The notes under the pieces: model-generated
The model's database searches: none
What the model was told of the DNA's origin: nothing
Seen by the model: the letters and a program-made list of their open reading frames with translations, nothing else
Program-made: the position numbers and the translations under genes
In this document: piece by piece, positions 1 to 11,329 of the stretch
Layout: the number at the start of each line of letters is the position of its first letter
How positions within the stretch are numbered: the first letter of the stretch is position 1
Source of the DNA: Cycas panzhihuaensis
Taxonomy: Eukaryota; Cycadophyta
DNA length: 64,000 bases
Direction: 5' to 3'
Assembly: GCA_023213395.1 (NCBI GenBank)
Contig: CM041465.1
Location: forward strand, 71,989,741 to 72,053,740

Positions 1-115
1 GACCTAATTGTTACAACATACAGGGCTTAACAGGAGGCGGTTGGAAGAGTTCATCAAGACTACACTAGAAATCTCCAAAGCTTAGGGCGAAGTATGATTT
101 TAAGGGGAGGGGAAT
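1..115 (+). mobile_element. 3' end of a Ty3/gypsy internal region with polypurine tract
   Basis: The stretch ends in a purine tract (101-115, AAGGGGAGGGGAAT core) directly before an LTR that starts TGTAGCATTCC. The preceding bases (CAGGAGGCGGTTGGAAGA, then GGGCGAAGTATGATTTTAAGG) match the corresponding end of elements K (about 25425-25509) and F (about 55603-55700, opposite strand), so all share one lineage. The coding part lies outside the window. Confidence 0.8.
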
Positions 116-659
116 TGTAGCATTCCTAAAATAAGGATGGAGTCAGTTTTATAGAAGGAAATATTATTAGGAAGTTAGTTCTTAGGAGAATTAAAAGAAG
201 AATCATCTGTTTTATTTAATTTTGAAGTCGATTTTTTGGAGGAAAAAATAGGAGTTGGGTTTTGAAGGCTATAGATAGAGAAGCCTTCCTCATTTATAAA
301 ATAATCTTGGAGAATTTGTTATCACATGGTATAATGGCTCTGCGCCATTAGGGTCTCTTGCCTATTGGAGGATCGCTCCCACCTCGAATAGGGTTGCTCT
401 GCTGAATTCTATACCAAATTTTGTTATTAATTTATGCTCATTTACTGTTTCTATTTATCAATGTATGGATGTTATATTGCATATGATTGTTGAATGATAT
501 TTTATGAGGATGTACTGCTGTAACTATATGATATTCTATTATGAACTTTTGAGAACATTACGATTATTTGCTAGAGATACTTTGTAAATGAATGCTTTTT
601 GTTATGAACACCTATGATTATCTCCATTATCTGTTGTCTTGAGGATTGGGCCCACTACA
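116..659 (+). repeat. 3' LTR, TGTAGCATTCC Ty3 family
   Basis: Starts TGTAG just after the polypurine tract and ends CTACA, a 5-bp terminal inverted repeat; length 544 bp. It aligns along its length with the LTR at 61764-62288 (shared blocks such as GAATTAAAAGAAGAATCAT and AATAATCTTGGAGAAT). No primer site follows, which fits a 3' LTR. The target-site duplication cannot be tested because the 5' end lies outside the window. Confidence 0.8.
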
Positions 660-2050
660 AATGTGGCCCACATGCTTATCAAACGTGTCCCCCATAGCTT
701 GTTATCGTCCAAGACCTCTTTTCCCAATCCCAACATGTGCAATGTGGCTTGGAACCATCTTGGCAAGCAATACATGGCTCAAAATTAGCTCAAAACTAAT
801 CAAATGACCTCTTAAATGACTTCCTCCATCAAAAATTATCTTCTACATGGTGCCCAACAAGTTTATATCACCATTCCAACAATAAATAAGAGCCCAATAG
901 CAATGATATGAGTTGTGCACCCTCTAATAGCCCAAAATAATCTCCAAAATGGCAAAAAATGGCCCGTATTGGCTTCAATTGGCTAAAAACTTCTGTGCTT
1001 TTTGCTTCAATGGCTAACAACCTTAATGATAAGCCAACAACAACCATCAAACAATATTTACGTAGCACCATGCACACCCAACACAATCAAAAGCTGAAAA
1101 ACGATGAAAAATAGTGAAATATCACCAAAAAATCACTCATTCCCTCCCCGTGTAGTGGCAAAATCATGTGACAATGACTGCTCTAGCTGGATATTGGTTT
1201 TGCATGATAATTGCAATTGAAAAACCAATTGAATGGCTAATTTTTTATGTGAAATGATGAAATACAACTCTCCAAAGGGGCATCGCCCTTCACATGTCAC
1301 CCATGGCCAAATCACAATATAATTTAACTTTATAAAGTTGACCAAATGTTAAGTAACAATTATAAACTAATGTTTTAACTTTAGGGAGCTTGAAATAAAT
1401 CAAAAGTCAAATAAATTTGACTTATAGTAGTCATGACTTATAAAAAAATGGTCGCCACCCTTCACGCATAGCCATGCGACCCCAATACACCAAATGGAAG
1501 CTCAAAAACCCAAAATAAGCTTGAAACACATCTCATAAGACCTCAACACAATTTTGTAGAGCCAAATGTAAAACAATGATGGAAAAATGAGAAAAACTTA
1601 CTTTGTTTTGACAGAAAAGGCCCTCCAAGCTTCATGAGATGCCCAACATGATGCCTGGCCTCTGAAACGAGCCCAACTCTGTTTTGAATCCTCTGTAGCT
1701 TAGATCTAGACATTAGACAACTCCTAGTTCCAACAAACAAGCTCCCATAGGCTTCCAACAAGTGAAAATAGCCTCCCAACGATAAAAAAATCAATTATCT
1801 TCAACCCCTTACTAGTAGATTGATTTCGAACTCCTTTGGAGATTATCAATTAGCCAAGCATTGTCATACGTAGCCCAAACCTAAACCCTCACACACAAAT
1901 GAAGCTTCAATAGTGAAAAACCATAAAAAAAGGAATAGAAAACAAGCTCAATTGGGTTTATTTTCTCCATATAATCAATTATTCTCACTATTTTTTTGTT
2001 CTCCAAGTTGTCATAAAGGATCACAAGCAATTTGTTGGACTCTCGTCGCG
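660..2050. other. Intergenic or degraded repeat sequence, no gene recognised
   Basis: About 1.4 kb of AT-rich sequence between the first LTR and the chromovirus. Short open frames on the minus strand are low-complexity and match no family I recognise. Wording such as GATGCCCAACA and TTCCAACAA recalls the leader of the copia element near 51.4 kb, so it may be a decayed leader, but this is weak. Confidence 0.4.
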
Positions 2051-2599
2051 TGTAGAGGAAGCTTTTAACATATTTCAGAAATAACATAGAGATTCATAGA
2101 TACCGATATAATATATACTCAAACAAATCTCATCAATCTCAAATAATAATGAATATTGGAAATTCACTATAAACATCGAAGTAAAGTAATGTAAATAGTA
2201 CAAATAAAAGGTAAATATATTGTCCAAAAAAAATACTGGAAAGTACAAAAATATACAACTGAATATTCTTACTGAATGCTTGTCCCTTCAAGGTGGGATT
2301 CCTTCAAATATCTTAGGCCAAAAGGCCGAGCCAACTGCAACCCTAAAGCCAAGAATATGGAAGAGATCAACCGAAAATGGTGATCCAAAATTAGGGCTTT
2401 GATCCCTATTTATAATGGTCAATTATTATTCATCTTGAAGTCAGCTAGAACTAGGACAATTCATTGGGAGTGAACCATGAATGAAGTTGACTAGAAGACA
2501 GGCTTACAGGTCGGCCAATACTCCAATTCCTGCGGTCATTTCTGGGGGTTTAAGTCGGCTAACAGGCCCCTAAAGAGAGGGTTTTCCTGGAATGCAACT
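2051..2599 (-). repeat. 3' LTR of the chromovirus
   Basis: 549 bp. Plus-strand left edge TGTAG, right edge GGAATGCAAC, matching 7293-7839 throughout. The outer terminus is slightly altered at 2598-2600 (CTA where the partner has CA). The adjoining run GTCCCCCCCTCCCTGG (2601-2616) is the polypurine tract on the minus strand. Confidence 0.9.
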
Positions 2600-2649
2600 A
2601 GTCCCCCCCTCCCTGGAAAAATGCTTTGCCCTCAATGCATTGGTAGCTT

Positions 2650-3130
2650 TGGACATTGTTGTATCCACTCGTCTGACTCCCATGTCGCGTCTTCTGCATC
2701 CAACGTCCACCACTTTATGAGGTACTCTGTGACTTGTCTTGTTCAAAGTTGCCTAGTGCAAATTTGAAGTATCCCTTCTGGTTCTAGTATAATCTTTCCT
2801 TCTTCATTGAGTTTTGGCAAGGATGTCTGTGGTACTATTTTGTCGCCAGTCTTTTTCTTCAGGCATGAATCATGAAAAGTGTCATGGATCTTGCTTGTTG
2901 TCGGTTACTTAGTTTGTAGGTTACTTCCCCGATTCTGTCAAGTACTTGACATGGTCCAACATATCGAGGAGCGAGCTTTTGTGTATTCACCTTGCTTAAT
3001 GACGTTTATTTGTATGATTGCAATCAGAGAAAAACCCAATTGTCCTTCTGAAAGCTCCTTTCATATCGCTACACATCTGCTTGTTGCTTCATTCTTTTCC
3101 TTGCCATCGCCAAATTATCCTTAAGAATTC
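2650..3130 (-). pseudogene. Integrase C-terminus (GPY/F module) and chromodomain
   Basis: Minus-strand translation of about 2655-2760 gives VTEYLIKWWTLDAEDATWE, a textbook chromodomain core with its aromatic W/Y positions, followed by SDEWIQQCP. Chromodomains on integrase are thought to steer chromoviruses to heterochromatin. Upstream, about 2925-3000 reads APRYVGPCQVLDRIGEVTY, the GPY/F module with its aromatic replaced by Cys (GPC). The two blocks and the integrase core are in different frames, so at least two frameshifts separate them. The chromodomain is directly followed by the polypurine tract, as usual in this group. Confidence 0.85.
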
Positions 3131-3241
3131 TAACCATGTCTTCCATCTATTTTTTTGGTTCTTGGACAGCCTGAACTTGGGATGATCTGTTCCATGTCAA
3201 TAGAGATGGCGGTTGGAATCCGTAAAGAGCTTGGAATGGTG

Positions 3242-4059
3242 TCATCTTGGTGCAAGAGTATTATACCACCACTCGGCTAAGTGTAGCCACTTGTGCCACT
3301 GATTTTGTTTATCCGAGTAGAAATTCCTCAAGTAGCCTTCAGACATTTGTTGACTATCTTTGTCTGTCCCTCTGTTTAGGGATGATACGCTATGCTCATG
3401 TGCAATTTCGTACATGCAATTTTGAATAAGTCCTTCCAAAATTTACTAGTGAACTTTGGGTCCCTATCGCTAACAATAGTTTTAGGAAACCCGTGTAATC
3501 TATGGATTTCTTTCATATATAGTTCTATAATGTCATTTGCCTTTGTTGTTGATTGTAGACCTCGAAAATGACTATATTTTGTTAATCTATCGACCGTGAC
3601 AAAGATCGCATCTTTACCTTCTGATTTTGGGAGGCCTATAATAAAATCCATTGAAATTTCTTCCTACTTTTGGTTGGAAATTGGTAGGGGTTGTAGCAGA
3701 CCCGGGGTCTTCACACATTCTACCTTGTTTTGTTGACAAGTATTACATTCTTTCAGGAATTTTTGGATGTCTGATTTCAAGCCCTTCCAAACGTACAATG
3801 CTTTTATTTTCCGATATGTCTTGTCTATACTAGTGTGGCCTGCTTCTGGAACCAAATGTGCTTCTTGCAATATAATTCCCTTTAATTTAGAATTATTGGG
3901 AATACAGATTTTGTCATTCCTAAGAATCAGATCACCCTTTTGTTGGTATCTATTTGAATCTCTTCCTTTGATGTTATCTAGGAGTTTTTGGTATCTTGGA
4001 TCTGCCATATATTCAATTCTGAGGGATTTTAGCCATGAGGGCGTAATTGTTGATATCAA
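3242..4059 (-). pseudogene. Chromovirus integrase: zinc-binding and DDE core
   Basis: The N-terminal HHCC zinc module is visible at about 3710-3830 (H..GHTSIDKTYRKIKALY..C-x2-C as CNTCQQNK). The catalytic core follows: MDFIIGLP and VTVDRLTKYSHF (first Asp), then IVSDRDPKFTSKFW (second Asp). The region expected to hold the Glu is broken by a frameshift near 3376, but WHKWLHLAEWWYNT, the conserved block after it, is present in another frame. Integrase inserts the cDNA into the host chromosome; this copy cannot be made intact. Confidence 0.85.
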
Positions 4060-4140
4060 TTGTAATGAAGGACCTTCCTTTGTTTCATCTCGGATTCATG
4101 ATAGTGTGTCTGCTATAATATTCTCTGTCTTTCTTATATA

Positions 4141-5518
4141 TTATCGTGAAGTCAAAATTCTGCAACCTACTGACCCATTTTTGTTGTCCATTGGACAATG
4201 TATGAGGAAGTATTTCAGACTATCATGATCCATGCACACTTGAAATGAATTCCCCAGTAGATATTGTCGCCATTGTTGGATGGCATGCATGATTGCGAGC
4301 ATCTCCTTATCATACATTGGTTTGAGTTTCTCTCTGTTTTTCAACTTTCGACTCTCATAAGCTATTGGTCTTTCATCTTGGAGTAAAACTGCCCCTATTC
4401 CAAATCCTAATGCATCACACTCCAGTAAGAATGGTGTCGAAAAATCAGGTGTTGCTAAGACTGGAGCTATTACCATGGCTTTCTTGAGATCACCAAAAGC
4501 TTCTTTTGCTTTCGAGTTCCAAGCAAACGCGTCTTTCTTGGTTAAGTCTGTGAGTGGGGCTGCTAGGTGCGCATAACCCTTTATGAACTTCCTAACAAAC
4601 CCTACTGTCCCCAAGAACCCTCGAACTGCTATAACATTTGTTGGGGTTGGCCAATTAACAATTGTTTGTATCTTCTTTGGGTCAATCCTTAGCCTTCTCT
4701 AGTTATGATGTGACCTAAGTATTCTAGTTCTTTCTTTGCAAATGAGCATTTCTTCTTGTTGGCAAAGAATTGATTATCACGCAGAACTTCGAAAACGATT
4801 CTCAGATGTTCTAGATGCTCTTCCCATGTTTTACTATAGATTAAGATACCATCGACAAAAATTAAAATAAATTTGCATAACACTTGGTTGAGGTATCGTT
4901 CATGGTGCTCAGATATGTTGTCAGTGCATTCGTTAATCCAAATGGCATTACCCTGAATTCAAACAGGCCTTTATGTGTTCTAAACACTGTCTTGTAGATG
5001 TCTTCTTCCCTTATCCAGATTTGATGATATCTTGAGCATAAGTCAATTTTTGAGAAGTACTTTATTCCATGGGTTTTGTCCAACAGATCGTCAATGCACG
5101 GGATCGGATACCTGTTCTTGACTATTAATTAATTGGGACCTCGGTAGTCCACACACATTCTATATAAGCCGTCCTTCTTTGGACTGATAACAACTGAGGC
5201 TACAAATGGGCTTGTGCTAGTGGTAATACTCCCTTGGGATAGTAGTTCGCTTGTGCTTTTCTCAATCTCTTTCCGTAAATGATACGGATGCCTATATGGT
5301 CGAATGTTGACTAGCGCTGCACCTGGTACAAGTTCAATTGCATGTTGATTTTGTCGAAGAGGCGGTAGTCCTTTCCGTTCGTTGAACATTGTCTTGTATT
5401 CTTCTATAATTTGTTGAACCTCTGGTGGAATATCCTCGATTTCGACCTTATAGCATGTTATAATGTAGGTTGATGGGTTTTTTTTGAGGAGGTTCTCCAT
5501 TCGGTGTGATGAAATCAA
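4141..5518 (-). pseudogene. Chromovirus reverse transcriptase and RNase H
   Basis: Read right to left in four broken frames: RT N-terminus (5518-5129: HAIELVPGAALVNIRPYR, then VISPKKDGLYRMCVDYR), palm (5083-4862: FSKIDLCSRYHQIWIREED, FEFRVMPFGLTNA), the active-site segment (4883-4689: FVDGILIYSKTWEEHL) and the thumb plus RNase H (4614-4141: LLECDALGFGIGAVLLQ, DKEMLAIMHAIQQWRQYL, MDHDSLKYFL). The family motif is FxDD; here the second catalytic Asp has become Gly (FVDG), which should abolish polymerisation even without the frameshifts. Confidence 0.9.
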
Positions 5519-5542
5519 CTATATTGGTGGTGTTGGCGGTGC

Positions 5543-6253
5543 CTACAATCTGTATTTATCTCCTCCTTGGCGAAAGCACATAACTTTGGTCATATAACTT
5601 GTGACTACATTGCCTAATGTTTGAAGGCATTGAATTCCTAATACTGTGTCTATGCCACCGATTTGCATTGCAAACATGCATATGTTTATGGAATATTCGC
5701 TCATTCGTAAGTTGATTTTTCTACAGAAACCTCCACACGATGTTGTTTTCCCATTGGTGATAGATACTTGGAATGCGTTTATTGGTTCTATTTTAATTCC
5801 AAGATTCTTTGCAGATGCCTTGTTTATAAAGTTGTGCGTATTGCCACTATCGACTAGTATTGCGACAGGCGCCCCTTTTATCATCCGTTGGAACCGAAGT
5901 GTTTGCGGAGTGGTACTTTGTCCTGTAATTGCTTGTAGTGATATGTATATATTTTCTGTGTCTAGCTCCAATAGTTTGTCTACTTCATCTTCTTCTAGCT
6001 TTTCTTCGACTTCCTCATGAATTTCTTTGGGTGATTCTTCTTTTTGCTCTGATATTATCGTGTCTTCAGTATTAATCATGTATACCTTTTTCCCGATGCA
6101 TTGATGTTCGCGATTCCACTTCGAACCACATTTGAAACAAGTTCCTTTCTTTATATGTTCTTCTTTCGTTGCTGTCTCTTGATTATTTCTAACTGCTAAT
6201 GGAGCCTTAGCTTTGGTTCCTAACCTATTCCAATTTGAGTTAAATCCCTGCAA
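5543..6253 (-). pseudogene. Chromovirus gag zinc knuckle and aspartic protease
   Basis: One 236-codon frame. Near its N-terminus is a zinc knuckle of the plant chromovirus type (CFKCGSKWNREHQC). After an acidic linker rich in E/D comes the protease with active site AILVDSGNTHNFI (DSG intact) and the later flap and hydrophobic strand DTVLGIQCLQTLG. In the living element it is fused upstream to capsid gag and downstream to reverse transcriptase; here frame breaks separate it at both ends. Confidence 0.85.
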
Positions 6254-6289
6254 GCTTTCCGTTCTACGTGTGAATGTAAGTCTAGTCTC

Positions 6290-7054
6290 TCACAATTCTG
6301 CTTTCATGCATCTTGTTGTCTTGATTGTCGAATCCAATGTTGGTACCTTCATTGCTTTTAGATGATATCTTTTTAGAGGTTTTAATCCACTAATGTATGT
6401 TTCCAGAAGGAGTTCCAATGGCACTATTAATGGAATCATACATTGTAACACTTGAAACTGTTTAGTAAACTCCTGGACTGAGCTTGTTTGTTGTAATCTT
6501 GTCAACTGGGCAAAATAGTTTGTACTCCATGAATCTTCATATTGGCTTATAAGCCCATGCTTCATGTTCTGCCAACTTTCTACTTATTTTCCACTTGTCC
6601 GAAGCCACCACGAATACCATATCAAAGCTCGATCATACAAATGTAGTGATGCCAAGGATACTTGCTTGTTTTCCAGTATCGTGTAGACTAAGAAGTAGGT
6701 CTCCATTTGTAAAATCCATCCCCTTATATCTCTTGATTTATCGGGGTCAAACTTTTCCACAGTGACCTTTGCCATTGTTGCCCCATCTTTACTTTTTCGC
6801 CTTTGATATTCTCCTCCTCTTTTAAATCTTCCTTCGAAATTACTTGTATTTTTTTGTTCTATTTTGCCTAGAGGATCCAGGTTTATCCATTCCTTTTCTT
6901 GTTTGCCCCATATTCGTTCTACTTGAGGTCCGTCCACCTTGAGGTTAATTTTGTCCATGAGGGTCATGAGGTTAGCTAGAGAAGCTAGGATTTCCTTTCC
7001 TACTTCGTCTGTGGTGGTTTGTTCCCGATTGGATTGGCCTTGGGCAGTCAACAT
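6290..7054 (-). pseudogene. Chromovirus gag, capsid region
   Basis: Two frames: 7054-6584 (156 codons, starting M) and 6565-6290. The first has a charged N-terminus, then KVTVEKFDPDKSRDIRGWILQMETYF, a capsid start in which the usual F-G-G-x-x-P is altered, and SLHLYDRALIWYSWW (family A-x-x-W-Y-x-W). The second carries QLTRLQQTSSVQEFTKQF (family L-x-Q-x-G-S-V-x-E-Y). Gag forms the particle in which reverse transcription occurs. The frame is interrupted near 6580. Confidence 0.8.
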
Positions 7055-7278
7055 CTTCTTTTGCTATATAATCTTCTTAGAGTGTAACTCTATTTGGGCT
7101 TCTCTCAAGTTCCATGGGTGGAAGGGTGGGAAGAAATTTCACTGCTTTCTCGCCAAAATATCACTTCCTTCCTTGCAGCACTGACTGTTGTGAATGTGAG
7201 TAGATTGTCTTGATCCTCTCTGGAAATATTTTGACTGTATTCTTAGAAAGCACTCTTCCATAGGATAGCTTCAACGTA

Positions 7279-7290
7279 GCTCTGATAGAA
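7279..7290 (-). other. Primer-binding site (initiator tRNA-Met type)
   Basis: Minus strand TTCTATCAGAGC two bases inside the 5' LTR end, close to the TGGTATCAGAGC consensus. It primes minus-strand cDNA synthesis. Confidence 0.75.
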
Positions 7291-7292
7291 CT

Positions 7293-7839
7293 TGTAGTGG
7301 AAGCTATTAACTTATTTCAGAAATAACACATAGATTCACAGATACTGATCTAACATATACACAAATAGATCTTATCAATCTCAAATAATAACGAATATTG
7401 GAAATTCACTATAAACACCGAAGTAAAGTAATGGAAATAGTACAAATAAAAGGTAAATATATTGTCTAAAAATAATACTGGAAAGTACAAAAATATACAA
7501 CAAAATGTCCTTACTGAATGCTCGTCCCTTCGAGGCAGGATTCCTCCAAATATCTCAAGCCAGAAGGCCAAGCCAACTGCAGCCCTAAAGCCGAAAATAT
7601 GGAAGAGATCAACCGAAAATGATGATCCAAAATGAGGGCTTTGATCCCTATTTATAATGGTCAATTATTATCTAGCTTGAGGTCGTCCAGAACTGGGACA
7701 GTTCACTGGGACTGAACCATGAAAAGTCGCCCAGAAGGCAGGCTTACAGGTCAGCCAATACTCTCATTCCTACGCTCATTTCTGGGGGTTTAAGTTAGCT
7801 GACATGCCCCTAAAGAGAGGGTTTTCCTGGAATGCAACA
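7293..7839 (-). repeat. 5' LTR of the chromovirus
   Basis: 547 bp, plus-strand edges TGTAG and GCAACA, aligned over its full length with 2051-2599. Outside lies TCACG, the target-site duplication. Confidence 0.9.
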
Positions 7840-7904
7840 TCACGTTATCAACCCTGTCAATGGCTTGATCTATTCTCAACTACTTCACAATGCTATGCAG
7901 GATC

Positions 7905-8370
7905 TTGGATAGCTTTGACACCATGTGAGAATTTGTACATGCTCAGGTTTTTCTTGATGCCATGTGAATTTTTGCCAAATCTTTGCATCTTTTGCATAGC
8001 ACACATCACATCATGCAATAGAAGAACAAACACACAGAAGACACAAGTTTACATGGAAAACCCTTTTGAGAAGAAAACCCACACACACAAGATTAATGAT
8101 CAATTAGAAACAACAATGATTACGTTGCAGATAACCAGGTGATTGAAACTTGAATGAATAGATTATGTTTCAACCCTATCACAGATTCCTTTTATATGAT
8201 CCAAAGGGTACATCCAACCAAGAATTGTGGCTCTTCGAATAGGTTTGGGACTCTTCTGAAAGGTTGTGTCTTCTAAACAACACTTCCTCATTCCTCGATT
8301 CCACTAACAACCACATGAAGCTATGCGTTGATCTCCGAGAAACGAGGTCCTCTACTGTGTAACGTCCCAA
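7905..8370 (-). repeat. Probable degraded copia-type LTR with primer site
   Basis: GCTTTGACACCA (about 7913-7924) is a mutated initiator-Met primer site on the minus strand, followed by TGTGAGAA. Phrases downstream (TACATGGAAAACCCTTTTGAGAAG, split here for length, and GGTACATCCAACCA) resemble the C-type LTRs at 20374-20694 and 51739-51949. The outer edge is not clear. It was split from its left part by the chromovirus insertion. Confidence 0.4.
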
Positions 8371-8453
8371 GGATTGCAGGTCGTTCGGTCTTATCTGTCT
8401 TCTAATATTCTCTTGTCTACAAAATACTCTATCTCCATCGGCTATTGGTTAAG

Positions 8454-9270
8454 CTAATCAATAATCTCTTGGTGCCTCCGCCTATCTTCTTCGATATCCA
8501 CTGACTCTGGGTTGAATTGAATCTTAGGCTCTTCTTCCACAGTCATGACATCATCCTCATCTACTTTCCTTTTACCTAGTCTAATTCGTTTCTCCCTTCC
8601 ACTTCTCTCATTCTTTTCTTCCTCTAATTCTTGTTTTCTGATGTTTACTTTTGAGGTCTTCACTGTGCAAATCTTCTTTCTCTTCTTCCACTAGTTCTTG
8701 TTTTCTAGTGCTTTCTCGCAAGATTTCCACTTCTTGCAATTCTTCTTCTTTTATTATATTCCTATCTAAAATTGGACTAATTGCTTGATACTATTGAAGG
8801 AGCCACTTTTCTATCTTGCCTTGAATCTCTAGCCATGCCGAATTTTGTATACACTTTTTACCAAACACCTTAGTCGATCTGGTGAACAATGCTTAACCTT
8901 CAATCGGGGATCGCACATTACGGATTTGCTTACTTGCCAAACTATTTCCAAATTTTTATGGAATCACTGAACAATGTATTCAACCCAATTAAAATGAGCC
9001 CCCTTCACTACTGAAATTAGCATGCTTTCTCAAGTCGTCGATACATAAAAAATTTTCTAACTTAAAATCACTCTGGAAACTGAGCAATCCGTCTTCTATC
9101 TTCCAGCAAATTATTTTAAAACATCAAACACCATGTAGGGAGACATAATCAACCCATACAACCATTATAAAAGAAAAATATATATATATATATTCTTAGT
9201 TTAATCGGCCCTCCTATGGCTCAGAAAATGATTACAAATAGGTTGTACTATAAAATATCTCTGCAATCTA
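8454..9270 (-). other. Charged coding-like remnant, then anonymous sequence
   Basis: 8454-8663 reads as a 69-codon, highly charged frame (VRKQELEEEKNE-like, EEEPKIQFNPES). The next 130 bases repeat a similar charged phrase (RKQELVEEEKED) in a shifted frame, so the region holds an internal duplication. The EEEPKI phrase recurs in the second Ty3 element near 13460 (LAEEEPKIW), so this may be a displaced piece of that family's spacer. 8800-9270 shows nothing I recognise apart from a short TA run near 9178-9194. Confidence 0.3.
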
Positions 9271-9310
9271 GTCGCGTTCTAAACTATAATTGCACTTGGT
9301 CATACCTGTT

Positions 9311-9624
9311 GGTCGCACTCCCAGTTTGTAGTCATGACCCGGTCGCACTCTTGGCTACAATTACAACCTGGTCACACTTTCAGCTATAATCATGACTTGG
9401 TTGCACTTCTGCCTACAATCATGACCTGGTCACACTTTCGATTACAATTGCGGCTTGATCGTACTTTTGGGTGCAATTGCAACCTGGTCGCACTTCCAGC
9501 TTCAATCATGACCTGATCACGCTTCTAACTACAATTGCGACCTAATCACACTTCTAATCACAATCATGACCTAGTTCTAATCGCAATCCTGACCTAGTTG
9601 CACTTTTGACTACAATTGCCACCT
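9311..9624 (+). repeat. Minisatellite, 29-bp unit, 11 copies
   Basis: Eleven head-to-tail units start at 9311, 9341, 9370, 9399, 9428, 9457, 9486, 9515, 9544, 9573 and 9596. Consensus: GGTCGCACTTCTGGCTACAA followed by TTGCGACCT. The unit length is 29 except the first (30) and tenth (23, a 6-bp loss). A further degenerate unit lies at 9270-9297. Neighbouring units alternate roughly between endings AATTGC-ACCT and AATCATGACCT, suggesting a 58-bp higher-order pair. It lies just downstream of the integrase of the second Ty3 element. Confidence 0.92.
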
Positions 9625-9929
9625 GATCACAAACGCACCCAAAAAATGGTTAACCTTTTAACATACATGACCAACGTCTTCACATGAAGGGGCTTCTCAG
9701 AGCAATTGTCGTAATCTTTCCACTGATTACCTTGTCCAATCATGATTACCACGTTGTCATCCATCATACTTTGCATGATCTTGTCCTTTAATTCATTTGA
9801 TTATGACCAAGAAAGTTTCTGCGATATGATCATTATGTCGTTGTGACATTGTAACCATGATTAACCAATGTTACCTCCTTGGTTCATATGGTCTCTCTTT
9901 TTTTTTTAACATCTACATAATTGTAGTCT

Positions 9930-11030
9930 CCTATTGTTGATTAATTTTGACAATGGTTTACCATCTAATTACTCCAATCTAACTGCTCCATTGGTACAAA
10001 TTTGATTGACCTTAAAAGGGCCAAGAGACCTTAATTTCATCTTACCAAGCTTTGTCCCAAATTTGTTGTCGTACATCAAGACTAAATCTCCTGTCTGATA
10101 CTGCGGTGCTTTTAAATGCCAATCATGCCATGCCTTCCTCCTAGCTTTCTCATCTTATAGTTCCCACATGGCCCTTGCATGTTCTTCATCTAACTTCATT
10201 AGTTGAATCAAGCATTGGTCATAAGATTCTTCCTCTCCTAATCTTACCTGTTGGGTTGTCCTTATACTTTCCACTTGGAATTCGAGAGGAACTATAGCTA
10301 CCAAGTCATATACTAGTTGGAAGGATGTGCGCTTGTGCAAATGCTTCGTTATAGTTTTGTTTTCCCATAGAATTAAATGAAGTCTATCTGTCTAATCCGT
10401 TCAATTTGCATTACAAATTTTCGTCAAAGCAATCTTCAAGATTTTGTTAGTGCTTTCCACTTGTCCATTGGCCCTAGGATAGTATTAGAAAGATTTACCA
10501 TGTTGAATTAGAAACTCTGTCGTCAGGTAAAACTAATTCCTTGGTCTGATACTATCTCTAAAGGACAACCAAAGCGCACTATAATGACTTCATAGAGGAA
10601 TCTAGCAGTTCTCCTCGCATCACACTGCCTCATCAGTTTTGCCTATGTCTATTTAGTCACAAAATTTGTGGCTACAAGGATGTATCGAGCATTTGTTTTT
10701 CTAGCAAGTGGATTGATTGACCCTACAAAATCTAACCCCCATTTCTCAAATGGAGCTTGGGCTGGGGTGCAATGGCAGATAATTCAATTTAGAAGGTTTA
10801 CCTATGCGTTGGCAGACATTACAGGCCTTGGCCAACTTTTTTGCATCCTCAAACAATGTTGGCCACAACAACTTGGCCAATAGTACTTTCCTTGTTGTAG
10901 TCTCTCCTCCATGATCGATGGATGTTGCTCCTTCATGGGCTTCTCTTAACATTGCCTGCACCTCATGTTCCATAATACATCTTCTTAATACCTCATCTAG
11001 TCCTAGCTTATAAAGCATGCCATATATCAA
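9930..11030 (-). pseudogene. Ty3 integrase of the second element
   Basis: N-terminal zinc module at 11030-10746: EAHEGATSIDHGGETTTRKVLL, then WPTLFEDAKKLAKACNVCQRIGKPS (H..H..C-x2-C). The core (10740-10350) is heavily damaged. The C-terminal part is clear: 10340-10155 (HKRTSFQLVYDLVAIVPLEF, the post-catalytic F-x-L-V-Y-G block) and about 10110-9935 (VDNKFGTKLGKMKLRSLGPF, then DGKPLSKLINNRRL). No chromodomain follows. At least three frame breaks. Confidence 0.75.
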
Positions 11031-11329
11031 TTAAAAGGCAAAGGATTTCTTAATAAAATTCTTTCTTTCTGCCCTATCTATCCCTAGCAGTGTTTGTCTA
11101 GATGTCAGATATTCAACAATTCCTTCATATCAAGAGGGAGTAGCTTCGACAGAGAATAGTTTATGATCAGGAAAATCATCTACTACCTCTATTGCCCATT
11201 CTCCATCCTCAATTCTTGAGAGTTGGTTTGGTACAATATATTTATCCCCTTTCTTTACAATGATTTTAAACATAAACTCTTGGGAAAAGCATAATCCAAA
11301 GACTAATTCTTCCTTGAAGAATTGGCTTA

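Larger units (their letters stand above)
2051..7839 (-). mobile_element. Full-length Ty3/gypsy chromovirus, inactive
   Basis: A structurally complete element of 5789 bp read right to left: 5' LTR 7293-7839, primer site 7279-7290, gag, protease, reverse transcriptase, RNase H, integrase with a GPY/F module and chromodomain, polypurine tract near 2601-2616, 3' LTR 2051-2599. Flanks are TCGCG (2046-2050) and TCACG (7840-7844), a 5-bp target-site duplication with one C/T difference. The LTRs differ at roughly 9% of sites by eye, so the insertion is old. Several frameshifts and a lost catalytic Asp in the reverse transcriptase make it inactive. The chromodomain places it among chromoviruses; I cannot name the clade with confidence. 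Confidence 0.92.

Noticed and set aside
3767-4228. Plus-strand ORF of 153 codons over the chromovirus integrase
   Set aside because: Antisense of a recognised integrase; its translation shows no domain and has the composition of a shadow frame.
5646-6020. Plus-strand ORF of 124 codons ending in a Ser-rich tail
   Set aside because: Antisense of the protease and acidic linker; the Ser run is the complement of the Glu-rich linker.
9311-9624. CRISPR-like array
   Set aside because: The units are contiguous 29-bp copies without unique spacers, and the context is plant DNA.
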